Of a stretch of 64,000 nt of DNA, positions 24,797 through 33,744 are shown one piece after another. Position 1 is the stretch's first letter. Every line of letters starts with the position of its first letter. Where the stretch lies: contig CAMXCT020001660.1 of NCBI GenBank assembly GCA_947184155.2, forward strand, positions 38,501 through 102,500, in the 5' to 3' direction. The position numbers were made by a program, and so were the translations under genes. Below the pieces are notes generated by a model. The model did not search any database. It was given only the letters and a program-made list of their open reading frames with translations, and was not told where the DNA came from. Source of the DNA: Cladocopium goreaui. Taxonomy: Eukaryota > Sar > Dinophyceae > Suessiales > Symbiodiniaceae.

Positions 24797-25438
24797 CAAT
24801 GGAGGTTTAGTTCGCTGGGAAAATTGTAAGCTTGCTTTAAAGGAGAAGAGCACGCTACTTGGATACTTTTCTTCGAAATGCGCCTGAACAAAAATGAATG
24901 TTTGTTTATCAGTTTACCAATGATGGCGGTCCCAAACCACGTGTTTTTTTCTCTTGTCGTGGTTAGGGACTGCCTTGGTTTACCAATGATCAAGTCCAGG
25001 GACATGAAAAACACGTCATGCCCACAAGTACGCCGTTGCGAAGTTGGGTCCACACCAGGCTGAAGGCGGAAGTAAAAGTCAACAACGGCTAGCATTATTG
25101 TTGTTCGATCAGGGTTGAGTCGTAGCGTGCATTGTTTAGCTTTTGTGAGAATTACGTGCACCAAGTGAACTAAGTGGAGATTTCAACATATAGGGGCCCG
25201 ATATCCCAACTTCCGGTAGAGATCACATGCTTACATCCATTATGAACCACTACTAACCATTAGTAACCATTCAGAACCGATGGTATCTTCATTGTTACCA
25301 TGGTCCTACCCAGATTATTCCCATTACTAATCAGTGATATATCCATGTTCAGTTTTGTCCATATTAATCCATATGTTCATTCTATGCCCATATTTATCGT
25401 TATATAAATCCATATTAATCCATATTAATCCATAAAAG

Positions 25439-25687
25439 TCACGGGTCACCGGGTGACCCAAGCGGTGCCTTTGGTCCTTTCTTCGCTTCTGCCAAGTGGT
25501 TTGCCAACTTCTTTCGGATCTCCGGCCTTATTTCGTGTCCACGTTTTTTGGGACGGAAGGTGAGTGGCTCATCCGACCGGGCCACTGCAGTCACCAACTG
25601 AGAGCAGAACGTGGTGTAGTGGCTGAGACCCTCTTCACAAGCCTTGATGGCTCCTGTGAGATCTCCCATGTTTCGTCGACAATTGGC
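25439..25687 (-). CDS. TPR-repeat protein, probable 3' exon
   Basis: After a CCCTGCAG acceptor the minus-strand frame starts Ala-Asn-Cys-Arg-Arg-Asn-Met-Gly-Asp-Leu-Thr-Gly-Ala-Ile-Lys-Ala-Cys, the helix A/turn/helix B signature of a tetratricopeptide repeat. It continues in frame through a basic segment (Arg-Pro-Lys-Lys-Arg-Gly) and a Lys/Ala helix to a TGA at 25439-25441. TPR repeats are protein-binding scaffolds, often co-chaperones. The upstream TPR exons are at 25960-26060, 26690-26760, 27497-27543 and 27818-27858 on the same strand. Confidence 0.6.
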   Translation of the reverse strand, partial: ANCRRNMGDLTGAIKACEEGLSHYTTFCSQLVTAVARSDEPLTFRPKKRGHEIRPEIRKKLANHLAEAKKGPKAPLGSPGDP

Positions 25688-25769
25688 CTGCAGGGAAAAA
25701 AGAAGGGCGCGGGGAAAATCACTCGGTCGCAAGTGTTCAGGGTCTATGAAGTTCTTCATCAGACTACAT

Positions 25770-25930
25770 GCATATACATATGTATGTATGTGTATATATA
25801 TATATATGTGTATATATATATACATACATAGATATATTTGTATACATACACAGATATGTACATATTATTCAACACGCATATATATATATATATATACGCA
25901 CTGTATATATACATGTATGTATTGACATAC
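25770..25930. repeat. TA/CATA microsatellite
   Basis: Alternating TATATA, TACATA and TATGTA runs within the intron between two TPR exons. Non-coding. Confidence 0.8.
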
Positions 25931-25959
25931 CCATATACGTGCGTGTATGTGACCAGCAT

Positions 25960-26060
25960 ATTGCGACAGCTCTGAAGAGAGATCGCCGCCTCGTTGCTGC
26001 ACAAGACCGCCACATGATGCCCTCGGACGTCGGCCTGGCCGAAGAAAATGTAGCGTTGCG
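25960..26060 (-). CDS. TPR-repeat protein, exon
   Basis: The minus-strand frame reads Phe-Phe-Gly-Gln-Ala-Asp-Val-Arg-Gly-His-His-Val-Ala-Val-Leu-Cys-Ser-Asn-Glu-Ala-Ala. The Val-Leu-Cys-Ser-Asn-Glu-Ala-Ala piece matches the helix A consensus of a TPR (LysNrAa). It lies directly upstream of the exon at 25439-25687. The boundaries are approximate. Confidence 0.5.
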
Positions 26061-26392
26061 ATGTGAAAAAGTTGAGGAATATATTGGAATATAGTCCAAA
26101 AGCATCAAACATATGGACTTGTCATGACTTGCTATCACTTTAATGTTCCGTCCTGATTTGTGTGGCCCCTCCTTCAGACGAATGCTATAACCTCTTGAAA
26201 GTTGAGTGTTCAAAAGCTGTTCCTCAGATAAAACACGATCATACATTTAAGTCTTTTAACTGGCGACAATTGAAATCCAATTAAAACTTTTTTTTTGCCG
26301 GTGAACTTGTAGTACTTGTACTTGTAGTGAGTGGGGTTCGGCATGTTGATCGCGTTCCCTTTTGCACCTCAAGTGTTTTTAATAAAATGTCT

Positions 26393-26630
26393 ACTAAGAA
26401 AGAGAAAGAGAGAAAGAGAGGGAGAGAAGGAGAGAGAGATAGAGAAAGAGAGAGAGAGAGAGAAAAAGAGGAAGAGAAGGGGAAAAAAAGAGGAAGAGTA
26501 AAAGGGAGAGGAAGAGGAAAAAGAAGAGGAAGAGAAAGGGAAAGATAAAGAAAGAGAGAAAGAGGAAGAGAAAGAAAAAGAGAAAGCGAAAGAGGAAGAG
26601 AAAGAGAAAGAAAAAGAGAAAGAGAAGGTT
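26393..26630. repeat. Purine-strand microsatellite (GA/GAAA)
   Basis: About 240 bases of almost pure A/G on the plus strand, built on AGAGAA, GAAAGA and GGAAGA units. It produces long low-complexity open frames on both strands (Arg/Glu on one, Leu/Ser/Phe on the other), which are artefacts. Confidence 0.9.
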
Positions 26631-26689
26631 GCTTAAGTAAAAGGCTGCTCTTTCTTCGTTTGGCTCCAGGATCACCTCCGGAAAAGTTT

Positions 26690-26760
26690 GCTGTAATTCT
26701 GAACCTAGAAAACAAACCTCACTTTAGTGAACTTGGCCCTCGCATGGTCCAGTGCCTTGC
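26690..26760 (-). CDS. TPR-repeat protein, candidate exon
   Basis: The minus-strand frame reads Gln-Leu-Cys-Lys-Ala-Leu-Asp-His-Ala-Arg-Ala-Lys-Phe-Thr-Lys, a TPR helix B-like segment. The splice sites are not clear. It lies between firmer TPR exons on the same strand. Confidence 0.4.
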
Positions 26761-27209
26761 AAAGTTGCGGAAAACCTCATCCTTTTGGCAAAATGTCAAG
26801 ATTTCTTCCAGAAAAAAATGTCAAGATGTTTCTTTCCACACAAACATTTGTTTGAAAAAACATGGTCTACAACAATAGCCACAATAAATCATGGCTTCTG
26901 CAAAGAGGTCTGGACATGTCTAGCCACTTTTTTGCGAACCGAGCTACTAATCAGACCAATCAGGATCCAACACTATACCATACATTAATACCCACAAAAA
27001 ATACTGGCCCAAAGAAATATCTGGATAAATATGTATGTATGTATATATATATGGAGGTTTCCTGAAACGTGGTACCCCTAACTCATCCATTTTTCTAGGA
27101 TTTTCCACAAAAAAAACCATCCAGCTATTGGCTGGTACTTCCATTTATTGAAACCCCCATGTATGTACCCAGCTTTAGTTTTGTAGGATATCTTCAAATG
27201 ACTTCGACT

Positions 27210-27295
27210 CTACCATCCCAATACCCCTGCATCGGTGGCCTTCTGCCAGGTTTCCCGGCCCTTCTTGTAGGCCTGGCCGCCAGGCTTTTCTGAAT
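27210..27295 (-). CDS. TPR-repeat protein, candidate exon
   Basis: The minus-strand frame reads Gly-Gly-Gln-Ala-Tyr-Lys-Lys-Gly-Arg-Glu-Thr-Trp-Gln-Lys-Ala-Thr-Asp-Ala-Gly. It is helical and TPR-compatible, between the TPR exons at 26.7 and 27.5 kb. Its phase relative to the neighbouring exon could not be settled. Confidence 0.4.
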
Positions 27296-27496
27296 GCCTT
27301 TGGTAACATGAAGAAAATTTGGGAATCGAGCCATTGAAACATGGGGAAAATAAGGTGTTCCCATCATTTTTTGATTTTTCCCCTGAAGTTTAGTGGTTTT
27401 TGTTGTTTCGCTGAAATTTAGCATAAAACTAATAAATTATGATAAAACAATAAAGGAGGCCTCCGAATTCCAGCTTCACCACTCACCTGCCATCAC

Positions 27497-27543
27497 CTGA
27501 CCGCAGCCTCCAGTGCCGCATCGTACTTCTTCTCTTGAAAGGC
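27497..27543 (-). CDS. TPR-repeat protein, exon
   Basis: A 47-bp exon between an AAAAG acceptor and a GTGATG donor, reading Ala-Phe-Gln-Glu-Lys-Lys-Tyr-Asp-Ala-Ala-Leu-Glu-Ala-Ala-Val. It joins in frame to the end of the exon at 27818-27858 to give a classical first TPR helix pair (Gly-Asn-Lys-Ala-Phe, then Tyr-Asp-Ala-Ala-Leu). This in-frame join is the strongest evidence for a real spliced gene here. Confidence 0.65.
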
Positions 27544-27817
27544 CTTTTAGCTTGCAAGACTGTGTGTCAGACAAATACCCTTGACTCTCAACATCAAACC
27601 AGATCATATATGTAACTACAACTACAATATGTATATAATATATATATATACGTATATATACATACATACAATATGTTCTTCTATCATTTGTATAATTTCA
27701 TATCATTTGTGTATATTACTGCGAACCCCGATGTTAAATGTTTACTCTTATATCAGATGTAGCCAATGTAGCCGCTTCGCCTGGATAGTAACATCATTTT
27801 CTCCCATTCTTTTGCAC

Positions 27818-27858
27818 CTTGTTTCCACTTTTCTTGTGCTTCACCGCCTCTTCAGCCT
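27818..27858 (-). CDS. TPR-repeat protein, exon next to the PLV
   Basis: A 41-bp exon between a TCCTTTGCAG acceptor and a GTGCAA donor, reading Ala-Glu-Glu-Ala-Val-Lys-His-Lys-Lys-Ser-Gly-Asn-Lys. It splices cleanly to 27497-27543. It begins with an acceptor, so at least one exon must lie further 5', to the right. The 290 bases up to the viral insertion show none, so the upstream exon is probably beyond the inserted PLV. Confidence 0.6.
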
Positions 27859-28143
27859 CTGCAAAGGAGAGGTAACCCTAAAATTTCCCACGACATACTG
27901 AAGCTTCAAAACGGAGCTTTAAAAAAAAATTGAGCTAATCTATGTTACTATGTGGCAAAGGTAGGTCAATAAGTCTGCCAGGGGCTATAATAATGTGTTA
28001 TAAAAATTTCCGCAATAAACAAGTGCTTAATCAGTGACCAATCAACGGGGGATCTTGGTGGCTCAGGTGAAAACCTTCAAACACAGTAGATCGAGGCATG
28101 TTGAAACCCAGAAATGGGAAGATTCCACGCAGATCGATGAAAA

Positions 28144-28148
28144 CCCAT
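28144..28148. repeat. PLV target-site duplication, left (CCCAT)
   Basis: The five bases CCCAT directly precede the left inverted repeat and recur exactly after the right one at 43228-43232. Staggered-cut integration by an rve-type integrase predicts such a duplication. Confidence 0.85.
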
Positions 28149-28302
28149 AAAAAAATGGTAAAACAGGGGAACTGGGACAAGACAGGTTGGAGGTCAGGTG
28201 GGAGGCTGTTATGTTTTTGTTCAATGTTGTAAATCTAAACGTTTGACTGTTTCTTTCTGTTAATCTTGCTAAATGTTTCGTCGGAGTTGTTTGATTAATG
28301 AT
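28149..28302. repeat. PLV left terminal inverted repeat
   Basis: About 154 bp alignable with the reverse complement of 43075-43227, with scattered substitutions and small gaps. Shared blocks include GGTAAAACAGG, GACAGGTTGGAGGT, GGTGGGAGGCTGTTATGTTT and TTTGACTGTTTCTTT. Similarity fades inward of about 28300. Confidence 0.9.
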
Positions 28303-28350
28303 TAATGTTTGGTTTGGATGAGGGTAGGGTATGTTGAGGTTGTTGTGGTT

Positions 28351-28656
28351 TTACTGTATGAGATAGTGTCCATTAATGTTCATTTGATGCTTGATGCTTT
28401 CTTCGTGTCGTTTCATTGTATATTTTCTTACTTCACATTCACAAATTGGACATTCCAACGTTTCTTTCTTTTTATCACTTAATTCTTCCTTTTCCCTTTC
28501 GTAGTATTGTTGAGCATATTGTTTTAAAGTTTCTTTGTGCTGTTCCCTGTATCTGCGTTTGTTTTGTAAACATTTATTACACTGCTTACATTCATTTTTG
28601 TAGTAGTCTAACGGTTGAAAGACTTTACATTTAGAACACTGCTTTTTGTCAGTCAT
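28351..28656 (-). CDS. PLV small zinc-finger protein
   Basis: 101 residues with two metal-binding clusters. The N-terminal one has C-x2-C (residues 7-10) and later Cys pairs in a CKQC-N-KC arrangement near residues 24-30. The C-terminal one is a C2H2-like finger, Cys-Pro-Ile-Cys near residues 70-73 with two His about 15-22 residues later. The middle is a charged helix. This architecture, a zinc-binding head with a C2H2 tail, is common in small proteins of large DNA viruses and PLVs and suggests nucleic-acid binding. It is the first gene inside the left inverted repeat. Confidence 0.7.
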   Translation of the reverse strand: MTDKKQCSKCKVFQPLDYYKNECKQCNKCLQNKRRYREQHKETLKQYAQQYYEREKEELSDKKKETLECPICECEVRKYTMKRHEESIKHQMNINGHYLIQ

Positions 28657-28755
28657 TATACCTCTACATTTTAAGGGGTTGTGTCTTTAAGGGGTTTCTA
28701 GGGTGGATTACATCATAATATATTTTATTAAGATATTATGAACTAATCGTTAGGT

Positions 28756-29178
28756 TTAGTGTCTCCACTTTTCATCACCACTACCTATTCGATCCCAACA
28801 TTGAGAAACAATCGTTTTGATGTTGTAGAACACCAAAATGATTGTGTCTCTATCAAGTCCTCGTTGGTCAATCAAGTATCCCAACACTGACAATAGTGTA
28901 TAATAGTTTTGTTGTAATGCTGTCATTCCTCCTCTATGGTGTATCCTCTCACCGTGTTTTTTGAGTAAATCTTTATCAAATATGTTTTCATAAATTTCTT
29001 TCATAAGGTCGTGGTTTATCTCTCCATACTCTGCGTATTGCTCTAAAGATTGTTTTTGCTTAAGTAGTAGGTCATATTCTATAAAGTTATAATCAGGATA
29101 AGGATTTTCTTTTATGAAATTCATTAATCTTTCTCTATCTCTTTTTAGTTCCTCTTCACTAACTCCAATCATTGGCAT
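28756..29178 (-). CDS. PLV conserved-looking protein, unknown function
   Basis: 140 residues, largely helical and charged. A striking segment at about residues 76-93 contains Gly-Glu-Arg-Ile-His-His-Arg-Gly-Gly-Met and then Gln-Gln-Asn-Tyr-Tyr. No known domain is recognised by eye. It is preceded by the TATATATAGTAAG box at 29184-29196, shared with the next two genes upstream, so it is probably co-regulated with them. Its stop and the next gene are separated by 99 bases. Confidence 0.65.
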   Translation of the reverse strand: MPMIGVSEEELKRDRERLMNFIKENPYPDYNFIEYDLLLKQKQSLEQYAEYGEINHDLMKEIYENIFDKDLLKKHGERIHHRGGMTALQQNYYTLLSVLGYLIDQRGLDRDTIILVFYNIKTIVSQCWDRIGSGDEKWRH

Positions 29179-29183
29179 TTTTC

Positions 29184-29196
29184 ACTTACTATATAT
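29184..29196 (-). promoter_or_regulatory. PLV left-arm promoter box
   Basis: On the minus strand TATATATAGTAAG, ending 5 bases before the start of the 140-residue gene. Near-identical boxes precede the next two genes (29828-29840, 30309-30319). Confidence 0.6.
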
Positions 29197-29209
29197 AGGT
29201 ATTCTTTCT

Positions 29210-29824
29210 TTAAGTATCGATCACTTTTTGTAGGTGTTCTTTTATTTCATCTTGATTAATGTAATGCTCATAGTGTTTGAATGATTCTTTAGTATATTCA
29301 CGCAAGAAAAGCTTGAATAGGTCTTTTAATCTGAAATCTATATTTCTAAATTCATAATAACGGTTTAAGCTAGGAAACATCCAAGAATTCGTTATTGCTT
29401 TTATATTGTGAAGGTCTACAAGCATTTGATATGTATGTCCCAAGTTTTTCTTTACATAAGATTTAGTCGCTTGAAGAAATATGCCTTTCTTCAGTGTAGG
29501 ACTTTTCATCAATATGTCTATTTCTCTTCTCATTTGTCGGTCATTCACATTATCAGACAAATCTATTGGCGATGCTTCCATCCTTGTTTTAAAGACATAT
29601 ATTTGTTTTTCTGCTCCTGAATTGATTTCTTTATCTTCAAAGTAGTCTTGATTGTATGTTATATATCTATACTCCTTTTCTCTCAAGTCTTTACATTTTG
29701 AACAGTGAAGATTATAACTACATATCTCATCACAAATTCCAGCCGGAAAAATGTTGTTCAATAAAACCTTAATGTCAGTCATTTCTTTCTTACAACATCC
29801 GCAGTTTTTATAAGTAAATAGCAT
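29210..29824 (-). CDS. PLV zinc-binding protein, unknown function
   Basis: 204 residues. The N-terminus has Cys-Gly-Cys-Cys (residues 8-11) and a second set, Cys-Asp-Glu-Ile-Cys and Cys-Ser-Lys-Cys at residues 31-45, a plausible zinc ribbon or treble clef. The rest is helical with many Lys, Tyr and Phe. No enzyme motif is visible. It is in the same left-arm gene block and is preceded by the same promoter box. Confidence 0.6.
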   Translation of the reverse strand: MLFTYKNCGCCKKEMTDIKVLLNNIFPAGICDEICSYNLHCSKCKDLREKEYRYITYNQDYFEDKEINSGAEKQIYVFKTRMEASPIDLSDNVNDRQMRREIDILMKSPTLKKGIFLQATKSYVKKNLGHTYQMLVDLHNIKAITNSWMFPSLNRYYEFRNIDFRLKDLFKLFLREYTKESFKHYEHYINQDEIKEHLQKVIDT

Positions 29825-29827
29825 CCT

Positions 29828-29840
29828 CTTACTATATATA
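29828..29840 (-). promoter_or_regulatory. PLV left-arm promoter box
   Basis: Minus-strand TATATATAGTAAG, 3 bases before the ATG of the 204-residue gene, itself preceded by CTTAAAGAAA as at 29201-29211. Confidence 0.6.
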
Positions 29841-29875
29841 GTCCATTTTTCTTTAAGTAGTTTTTGGGGGCTCGT

Positions 29876-30298
29876 TCAGTTTTCGGGTTCGGGTTGGTTT
29901 TTGTTTTCCCTTTCCTCCTCTTCCAGTTCCTTTATAACCATATCAATTTCACTCATTCCTTCATTGGGGTCTTGTCCATTGGCGAGGTTTCTTAACCTCT
30001 CAAAATCCTTCACTTTGCGTCTTTCATTGGGTGGGAGGGTTTTGAGATGTTCCTTCAACTCTGTCAGGTCAAAGTATGTGTCGTGTTTTTCATCCTCGTT
30101 TTCCATAATCATTTCCACTCGTTGCTTTTCCATTTCCATAAGTTTGTTTTCCATATATTGGAATTTTATTTGCTTCCTGTAGCACTTGCCACACACATTC
30201 ACAAAGGTTTTGAGCAAGTAGTTCCAATTAGGTTGGTTTCTTCCGTTCAGGGTTATAACATCTGTCATTATATGACATCCACAGTCAAATTTAGTCAT
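29876..30298 (-). CDS. PLV acidic zinc-binding protein, unknown function
   Basis: 140 residues. The N-terminus has Cys-Gly-Cys-His (residues 6-9) and Cys-Gly-Lys-Cys (36-39), a likely zinc site. A long Glu/Met/Lys helix (about 45-75) and an acidic C-terminus follow. The reading frame stays open upstream of the ATG into the last part of the fibre gene, with no stop between them; the ATG is chosen because of the promoter box just upstream. Whether a fusion product is made is unknown. Confidence 0.6.
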   Translation of the reverse strand: MTKFDCGCHIMTDVITLNGRNQPNWNYLLKTFVNVCGKCYRKQIKFQYMENKLMEMEKQRVEMIMENEDEKHDTYFDLTELKEHLKTLPPNERRKVKDFERLRNLANGQDPNEGMSEIDMVIKELEEEERENKNQPEPEN

Positions 30299-30308
30299 CT
30301 TATTTAGT

Positions 30309-30319
30309 CTTACTATATC
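30309..30319 (-). promoter_or_regulatory. PLV left-arm promoter box (variant)
   Basis: Minus-strand GATATAGTAAG, 10 bases before the ATG at 30298. It matches 10 of 11 bases of the box before the two neighbouring genes and lies inside the 3' end of the fibre gene. Confidence 0.5.
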
Positions 30320-31144
30320 CCTTTTAAAGACTAAATCAACATTACCAGCATTTTTTGTATTGATAATATCGGTGTGTAATTCAGTATGACATACGACATC
30401 AACATTAAAATACGCCTGTGTGTTTGATAATTGAAATTTTAAGTGTTGAGGAAACGGACTACCACCAACATAAAACCTATGTAATCCACCAGAAGCAAAA
30501 ATACAATAATCATAACCAGTATTGCCACTTCCTATATTGATAGAACGGATATAACTTAACCTTTACCAGTTCCTAAAACAACTGTCCCTCCAAGGACTAA
30601 CTCTATACTTGAAAGAAAATAAGAAGAACCATTAACCGTTAAATCAAAACTTCCAAATTGAGCCCCTCCACCTATAACTATATCGCCTTTTATTATCTGT
30701 AATGCTTCACCAGTATATTTTACTAAATTAGTATCATCAACACCTCCACCAATAGCGGGTGATGTTGTCTTATGAAATGTGATTAAATCATTTGCTAATG
30801 TCATAACTAAATTAGAAGCAGTAGCGGGGTCGCCTACATAAAAGTCAATTTGACCTGTCTGTTCTTTCATTACAAAATTCAAAAAGTTTCCAGCGTTTAA
30901 AGATTCATTTATATAACTAACTGTCGGTATGTTGAAAAAGTAATTTACTATTCAATGGTATATCTAAACTTGATGCTAATGCCAATGGTTTTCCTAAAAC
31001 TAAACCACCGTTAGTATCGTAATCATAATCATATTCCAAATAAATAGCATTGTTATGTTTAAACAGTATGTTAGACAGATTATTTTTACTATCAAAGTCA
31101 TTACTCTTCAAAACGCCTGTTATTTCGGGATTGCTGACATTCAA

Positions 31145-31385
31145 TTTATTGTTTAATAAACCATCGGTTTCAGTCTTTGTATAGTAAGAGGTGAATAAAC
31201 CATCGGTTTCAGTTTTTGTATAGTAAGGGGTGAATAAACCATCGGTTTCAACTTTTGTATAGTAAGGTGTGAATAAACCATCGGTTTAAACTTTTGTATA
31301 GTAAGGGGTAAATAAACCATCGGTTTCAACTTTTGTATAGTAAGGGGTGAAAAGATTGTTTGTTTCCGCTTTTGTATAGTAATTG
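31145..31385. repeat. 39-bp fibre-shaft repeats
   Basis: Six tandem copies of a 39-bp unit containing AAACCATCGGTTTCA and TTTTGTATAGTAA, encoding the 13-residue fibre repeat on the minus strand. One copy carries the nonsense change. Confidence 0.85.
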
Positions 31386-31557
31386 GTTAAATCAACACTA
31401 CCACCCCCTCCACCACCACTTCCTGCGATGTCAAGGATGTTCCTTAACTGTCCATTATTTGGGTCTATTGTTCTAAACTCGCATGCCTCCACGCTCCTAT
31501 TTATATTATAATATTTTGCCATATATTATTAGATGATAAAATAATTTTGTAGCATTA

Positions 31558-32298
31558 TTATTCCACTTGAATTCTTTGATTGAGGTTTTTGTAAAACATT
31601 TTCTTCTTGTCGCTTTCCATCAAATCTATGTATAAAAAACCGTGCCTGTCATTCGTGGCAACTCGGTATATCTTGTCTAAAGTTTTCTTTGTCATACAAC
31701 CCGCTCAATTCTTCCAAAATGGCATCTAAATCTTTTTGATTACGAAGCCTGAAGATGAAAAGTTGTGTGGCATTCTTCCGAACGACTGGCGATATTTGTG
31801 TGTAGGATTGCGATGTGATAAAAGTTGAGATATACCAATGCCGACCTTTGGTGAAGAGTTTGATTAACTCCTTGTTCTTCCTGACAACCTTTTCGTTGTC
31901 AGCCCAGTCGTCTATGATGATACAGATAGGTGTTTGTAATCCTTCTCCTTCATATACTTTATTATTCCTTCCTGCGTGTCTATCACGTTCTTCAAGTCCT
32001 TCTCCTCAAAGGTGTCAAAGTAAATGGGGTCTTCATCCGTGTCTTTGATGTCCATTTCTTTGTCAATGTATTTTTTCACAACCGTCCAGTTGTCATCAAT
32101 GAAGATGGTTGGTGAAAAAATGTAGATTTTCTCAAAGAATCCCTTGTAGATGTCCAAGACCAAGTTTGTCAAAGCAACCGTTTTACCCGTTCCCGACGGA
32201 GCGTTCAGTAAAATCCTTGCTGGAAGACAAGCCATATACCCGTAGGATGACTGCTTACAATTATATTCTTTGTGTTTGTAAGGCTTTATATTTATCAT
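31558..32298 (-). pseudogene. PLV A32/FtsK-type packaging ATPase, two frameshifts
   Basis: DNA-packaging ATPase of the HerA/FtsK superfamily that drives the genome into the capsid. From the ATG at 32298, Walker A is Ala-Pro-Ser-Gly-Thr-Gly-Lys-Thr at residues 33-40, followed by a strand and Phe-Ser-Pro-Thr. The frame stops at 31912. Shifting by one base near 31930 restores Walker B (Ile-Cys-Ile-Ile-Ile-Asp-Asp) and a Thr-Ser-Gln sensor-like segment. A second one-base shift near 31650 restores the C-terminus to the TAA at 31558-31560. Total about 247 residues, a normal PLV length. An open frame further 5' (to 32538) lacks family character, so the internal ATG was chosen. Both indels are in A-runs. 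Confidence 0.8.
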
Positions 32299-32630
32299 AT
32301 TAAAGGTATTTAGAAATAAATTTCCGATATATGATATTGAAAAGGAAACCTTTTTTACCTTGAAAGGGTGTCGGGTGAAAATGGGACAGTTGCTTTTCAG
32401 TCCGCATAAGACGTTAATTAGTTTTGAACTCTGCGTCCTTCTGACTGACAAAACGAAGCAATAGAAGATGAATTCGTTTGTGCATTTTCTTTTGACAAGT
32501 CTGTTTGATTGAACCCCCGACATTTTCGTTCTACCCACCCCCAGTAGAAATCGTCGTGTCGCAAAGAAAAGTCCTGTATAGTATAATTAGAATGTATGTT
32601 GATGATACTTTCTAATTATATATAATCAGG
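32299..32630. other. PLV divergent intergenic region
   Basis: About 330 bases between the left-arm minus-strand genes and the plus-strand genes. The minus-strand frame stays open through much of it but has no recognisable features. TTTCTAAATACCTTTAATATG before the ATPase ATG resembles the late-type box seen elsewhere in the element. Confidence 0.4.
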
Positions 32631-32818
32631 ATGAACGAGTATGAAACCTACATTGATACAATAGAAGAGATCGAAAATAGGGTTGTTGATGACACGATAT
32701 ATCCAGTCGAGTCATCACCGACAAAAGGGTGAAGAGATGCTGTAGGCACACATTGGAACTGATTAAAATTGTTTTAAAATTTCTCAAATATAAAATAGAT
32801 GCCGAAAAAGAAAACTAA
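32631..32818 (+). pseudogene. PLV small protein, one frameshift
   Basis: The ATG at 32631 starts an acidic stretch (Asn-Glu-Tyr-Glu-Thr-Tyr-Ile-Asp-Thr-Ile) that stops after 33 codons. One base over, the frame continues with Arg-Cys-Cys-Arg-His-Thr-Leu-Glu-Leu-Ile-Lys and an Ile/Val/Leu/Lys helix to a TAA at 32816-32818. Together this would be a small protein of about 62 residues with an amphipathic or membrane-like C-terminus, overlapping the next start by 20 bases. Function unknown. The frameshift near 32725 is inferred. Confidence 0.4.
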
Positions 32819-33230
32819 CCCAATCAAAAAACAACCAATCCCCGAGGATTTTGAACTTTCAGATGAAGAACCCGTTGTTGTCAATCTGAACGAGGAACAA
32901 AAACTGTCAAGTAAATTCATTACCTTTGATTGTCCCATTTGTAGGGGTAAATTACAATTGAGAAACGAAATTCTAATCAATCCGAAGGGCATAAAGTGTT
33001 CTTGTAATCCTTGCTCCTTCAAAATCACAAAAAACGATAAAACGATGAATGTAAGTAGAGATGACAACGGGGATATAAAATTGGACAGCGAAGACCACAG
33101 TATCTCGTTCAGTTGGAACAGACAAATCACACCCGAAGATAAGAAAGTAGAGAGCACTAACAAGATCATAAGCGATGTAATGAGCCCTCCAAGAAGTAGC
33201 GGTAGAAAGTCAATGAATGATATGGATTAA
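32799..33230 (+). CDS. PLV zinc-ribbon protein, unknown function
   Basis: 143 residues. A basic N-terminus is followed by a zinc-ribbon-like pair, Cys-Pro-Ile-Cys (about residues 46-49) and Cys-Ser-Cys-Asn-Pro-Cys (about 67-72), then a charged tail. The pattern fits a small transcription factor or nucleic-acid-binding protein, but I cannot name a family. Plus strand, first of three genes before the minor capsid gene. Confidence 0.6.
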   Translation: MPKKKTNPIKKQPIPEDFELSDEEPVVVNLNEEQKLSSKFITFDCPICRGKLQLRNEILINPKGIKCSCNPCSFKITKNDKTMNVSRDDNGDIKLDSEDHSISFSWNRQITPEDKKVESTNKIISDVMSPPRSSGRKSMNDMD

Positions 33231-33345
33231 AAAGTTTCTCCCAAAATGGTGTAAAGAGTAGATTTTGCGTGAAAGCAAATTGATAAATAAATATCTAAAT
33301 AAATATATATCTAAATAAATAATTATATATATAATATATAATAGT

Positions 33346-33714
33346 ATGGTGGATGTTGAGAGCGACGACCCCGTAAAGCAATCAGAACTGGAAGAACTGA
33401 AGAACAAGGTGAGCAAAATGAATAAGAACCTCATAACCATAATGAACACTGTTAAGAACATAGAATATAACCTGAACAACAAGAAGGAAGAGAACAAAGA
33501 AAATACCAACGACAAAGACAAAGACAAAGAAAGAATAAACAAAGCCTTTGAAAAGAAGCAGATAGGCAGACCCGTCGGTTCGTGGGAAGATAAAAGGAAA
33601 CAATACTTTGAGTGGATTACAACGGGTAAAATCACACAACCCAAAGAAGAGACTTTAGCATACTACAAAATCAATAAAGACCCAACCAACAACTCCAATG
33701 TGTTGCTGTCGTAG
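33346..33714 (+). CDS. PLV coiled-coil protein with AT-hook-like motif
   Basis: 122 residues. A coiled-coil helix (about 11-50, Leu/Lys/Asn/Met heptads) is followed by a Lys/Asp/Glu/Asn linker and a basic patch, Ile-Gly-Arg-Pro-Val-Gly-Ser-Trp, which resembles the GRP core of an AT-hook. The C-terminus contains Tyr-Phe-Glu-Trp-Ile-Thr-Thr-Gly-Lys. DNA binding is plausible but not shown. Confidence 0.55.
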   Translation: MVDVESDDPVKQSELEELKNKVSKMNKNLITIMNTVKNIEYNLNNKKEENKENTNDKDKDKERINKAFEKKQIGRPVGSWEDKRKQYFEWITTGKITQPKEETLAYYKINKDPTNNSNVLLS

Positions 33715-33728
33715 TTTCATATTTTAAA

Positions 33729-33744
33729 TCTATAGATTTATAAT
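33729..33744 (+). promoter_or_regulatory. PLV late-type promoter box
   Basis: TCTATAGATTTATAAT ends directly at the methyltransferase ATG. Related boxes (TCTA, A/T, A, then TATTATAT) precede the starts at 35200, 35255, 39005, 39476 and 39847. Confidence 0.45.

Larger units (their letters stand above)
30299..31522 (-). pseudogene. PLV fibre-like gene, broken
   Basis: The start at 31522 opens a protein with a glycine run (residues about 34-40) and then six 13-residue repeats carrying Pro-Tyr-Tyr-Thr-Lys and Glu-Thr-Asp-Gly-Leu-Phe, encoded by 39-bp DNA repeats at about 31145-31385. Such YYTK/ETD repeats are typical of phage and PLV tail-fibre or spike shafts. A GAA-to-TAA nonsense codon (31286-31288) lies inside the repeats. 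One frameshift occurs near 30925 and another near 30560, after which the original frame resumes. The last part reads into the next gene without a stop. It probably encoded a host-attachment fibre. Confidence 0.75.

Noticed and set aside
26281-26715. Long open frames on both strands around the purine-rich tract
   Set aside because: They are Leu/Ser/Phe or Arg/Glu low-complexity products of a GA microsatellite.
31912-32538. Packaging ATPase start at 32538
   Set aside because: The first 80 residues show no family similarity, and the internal ATG at 32298 fits both the usual ATPase start and a nearby promoter-like box.
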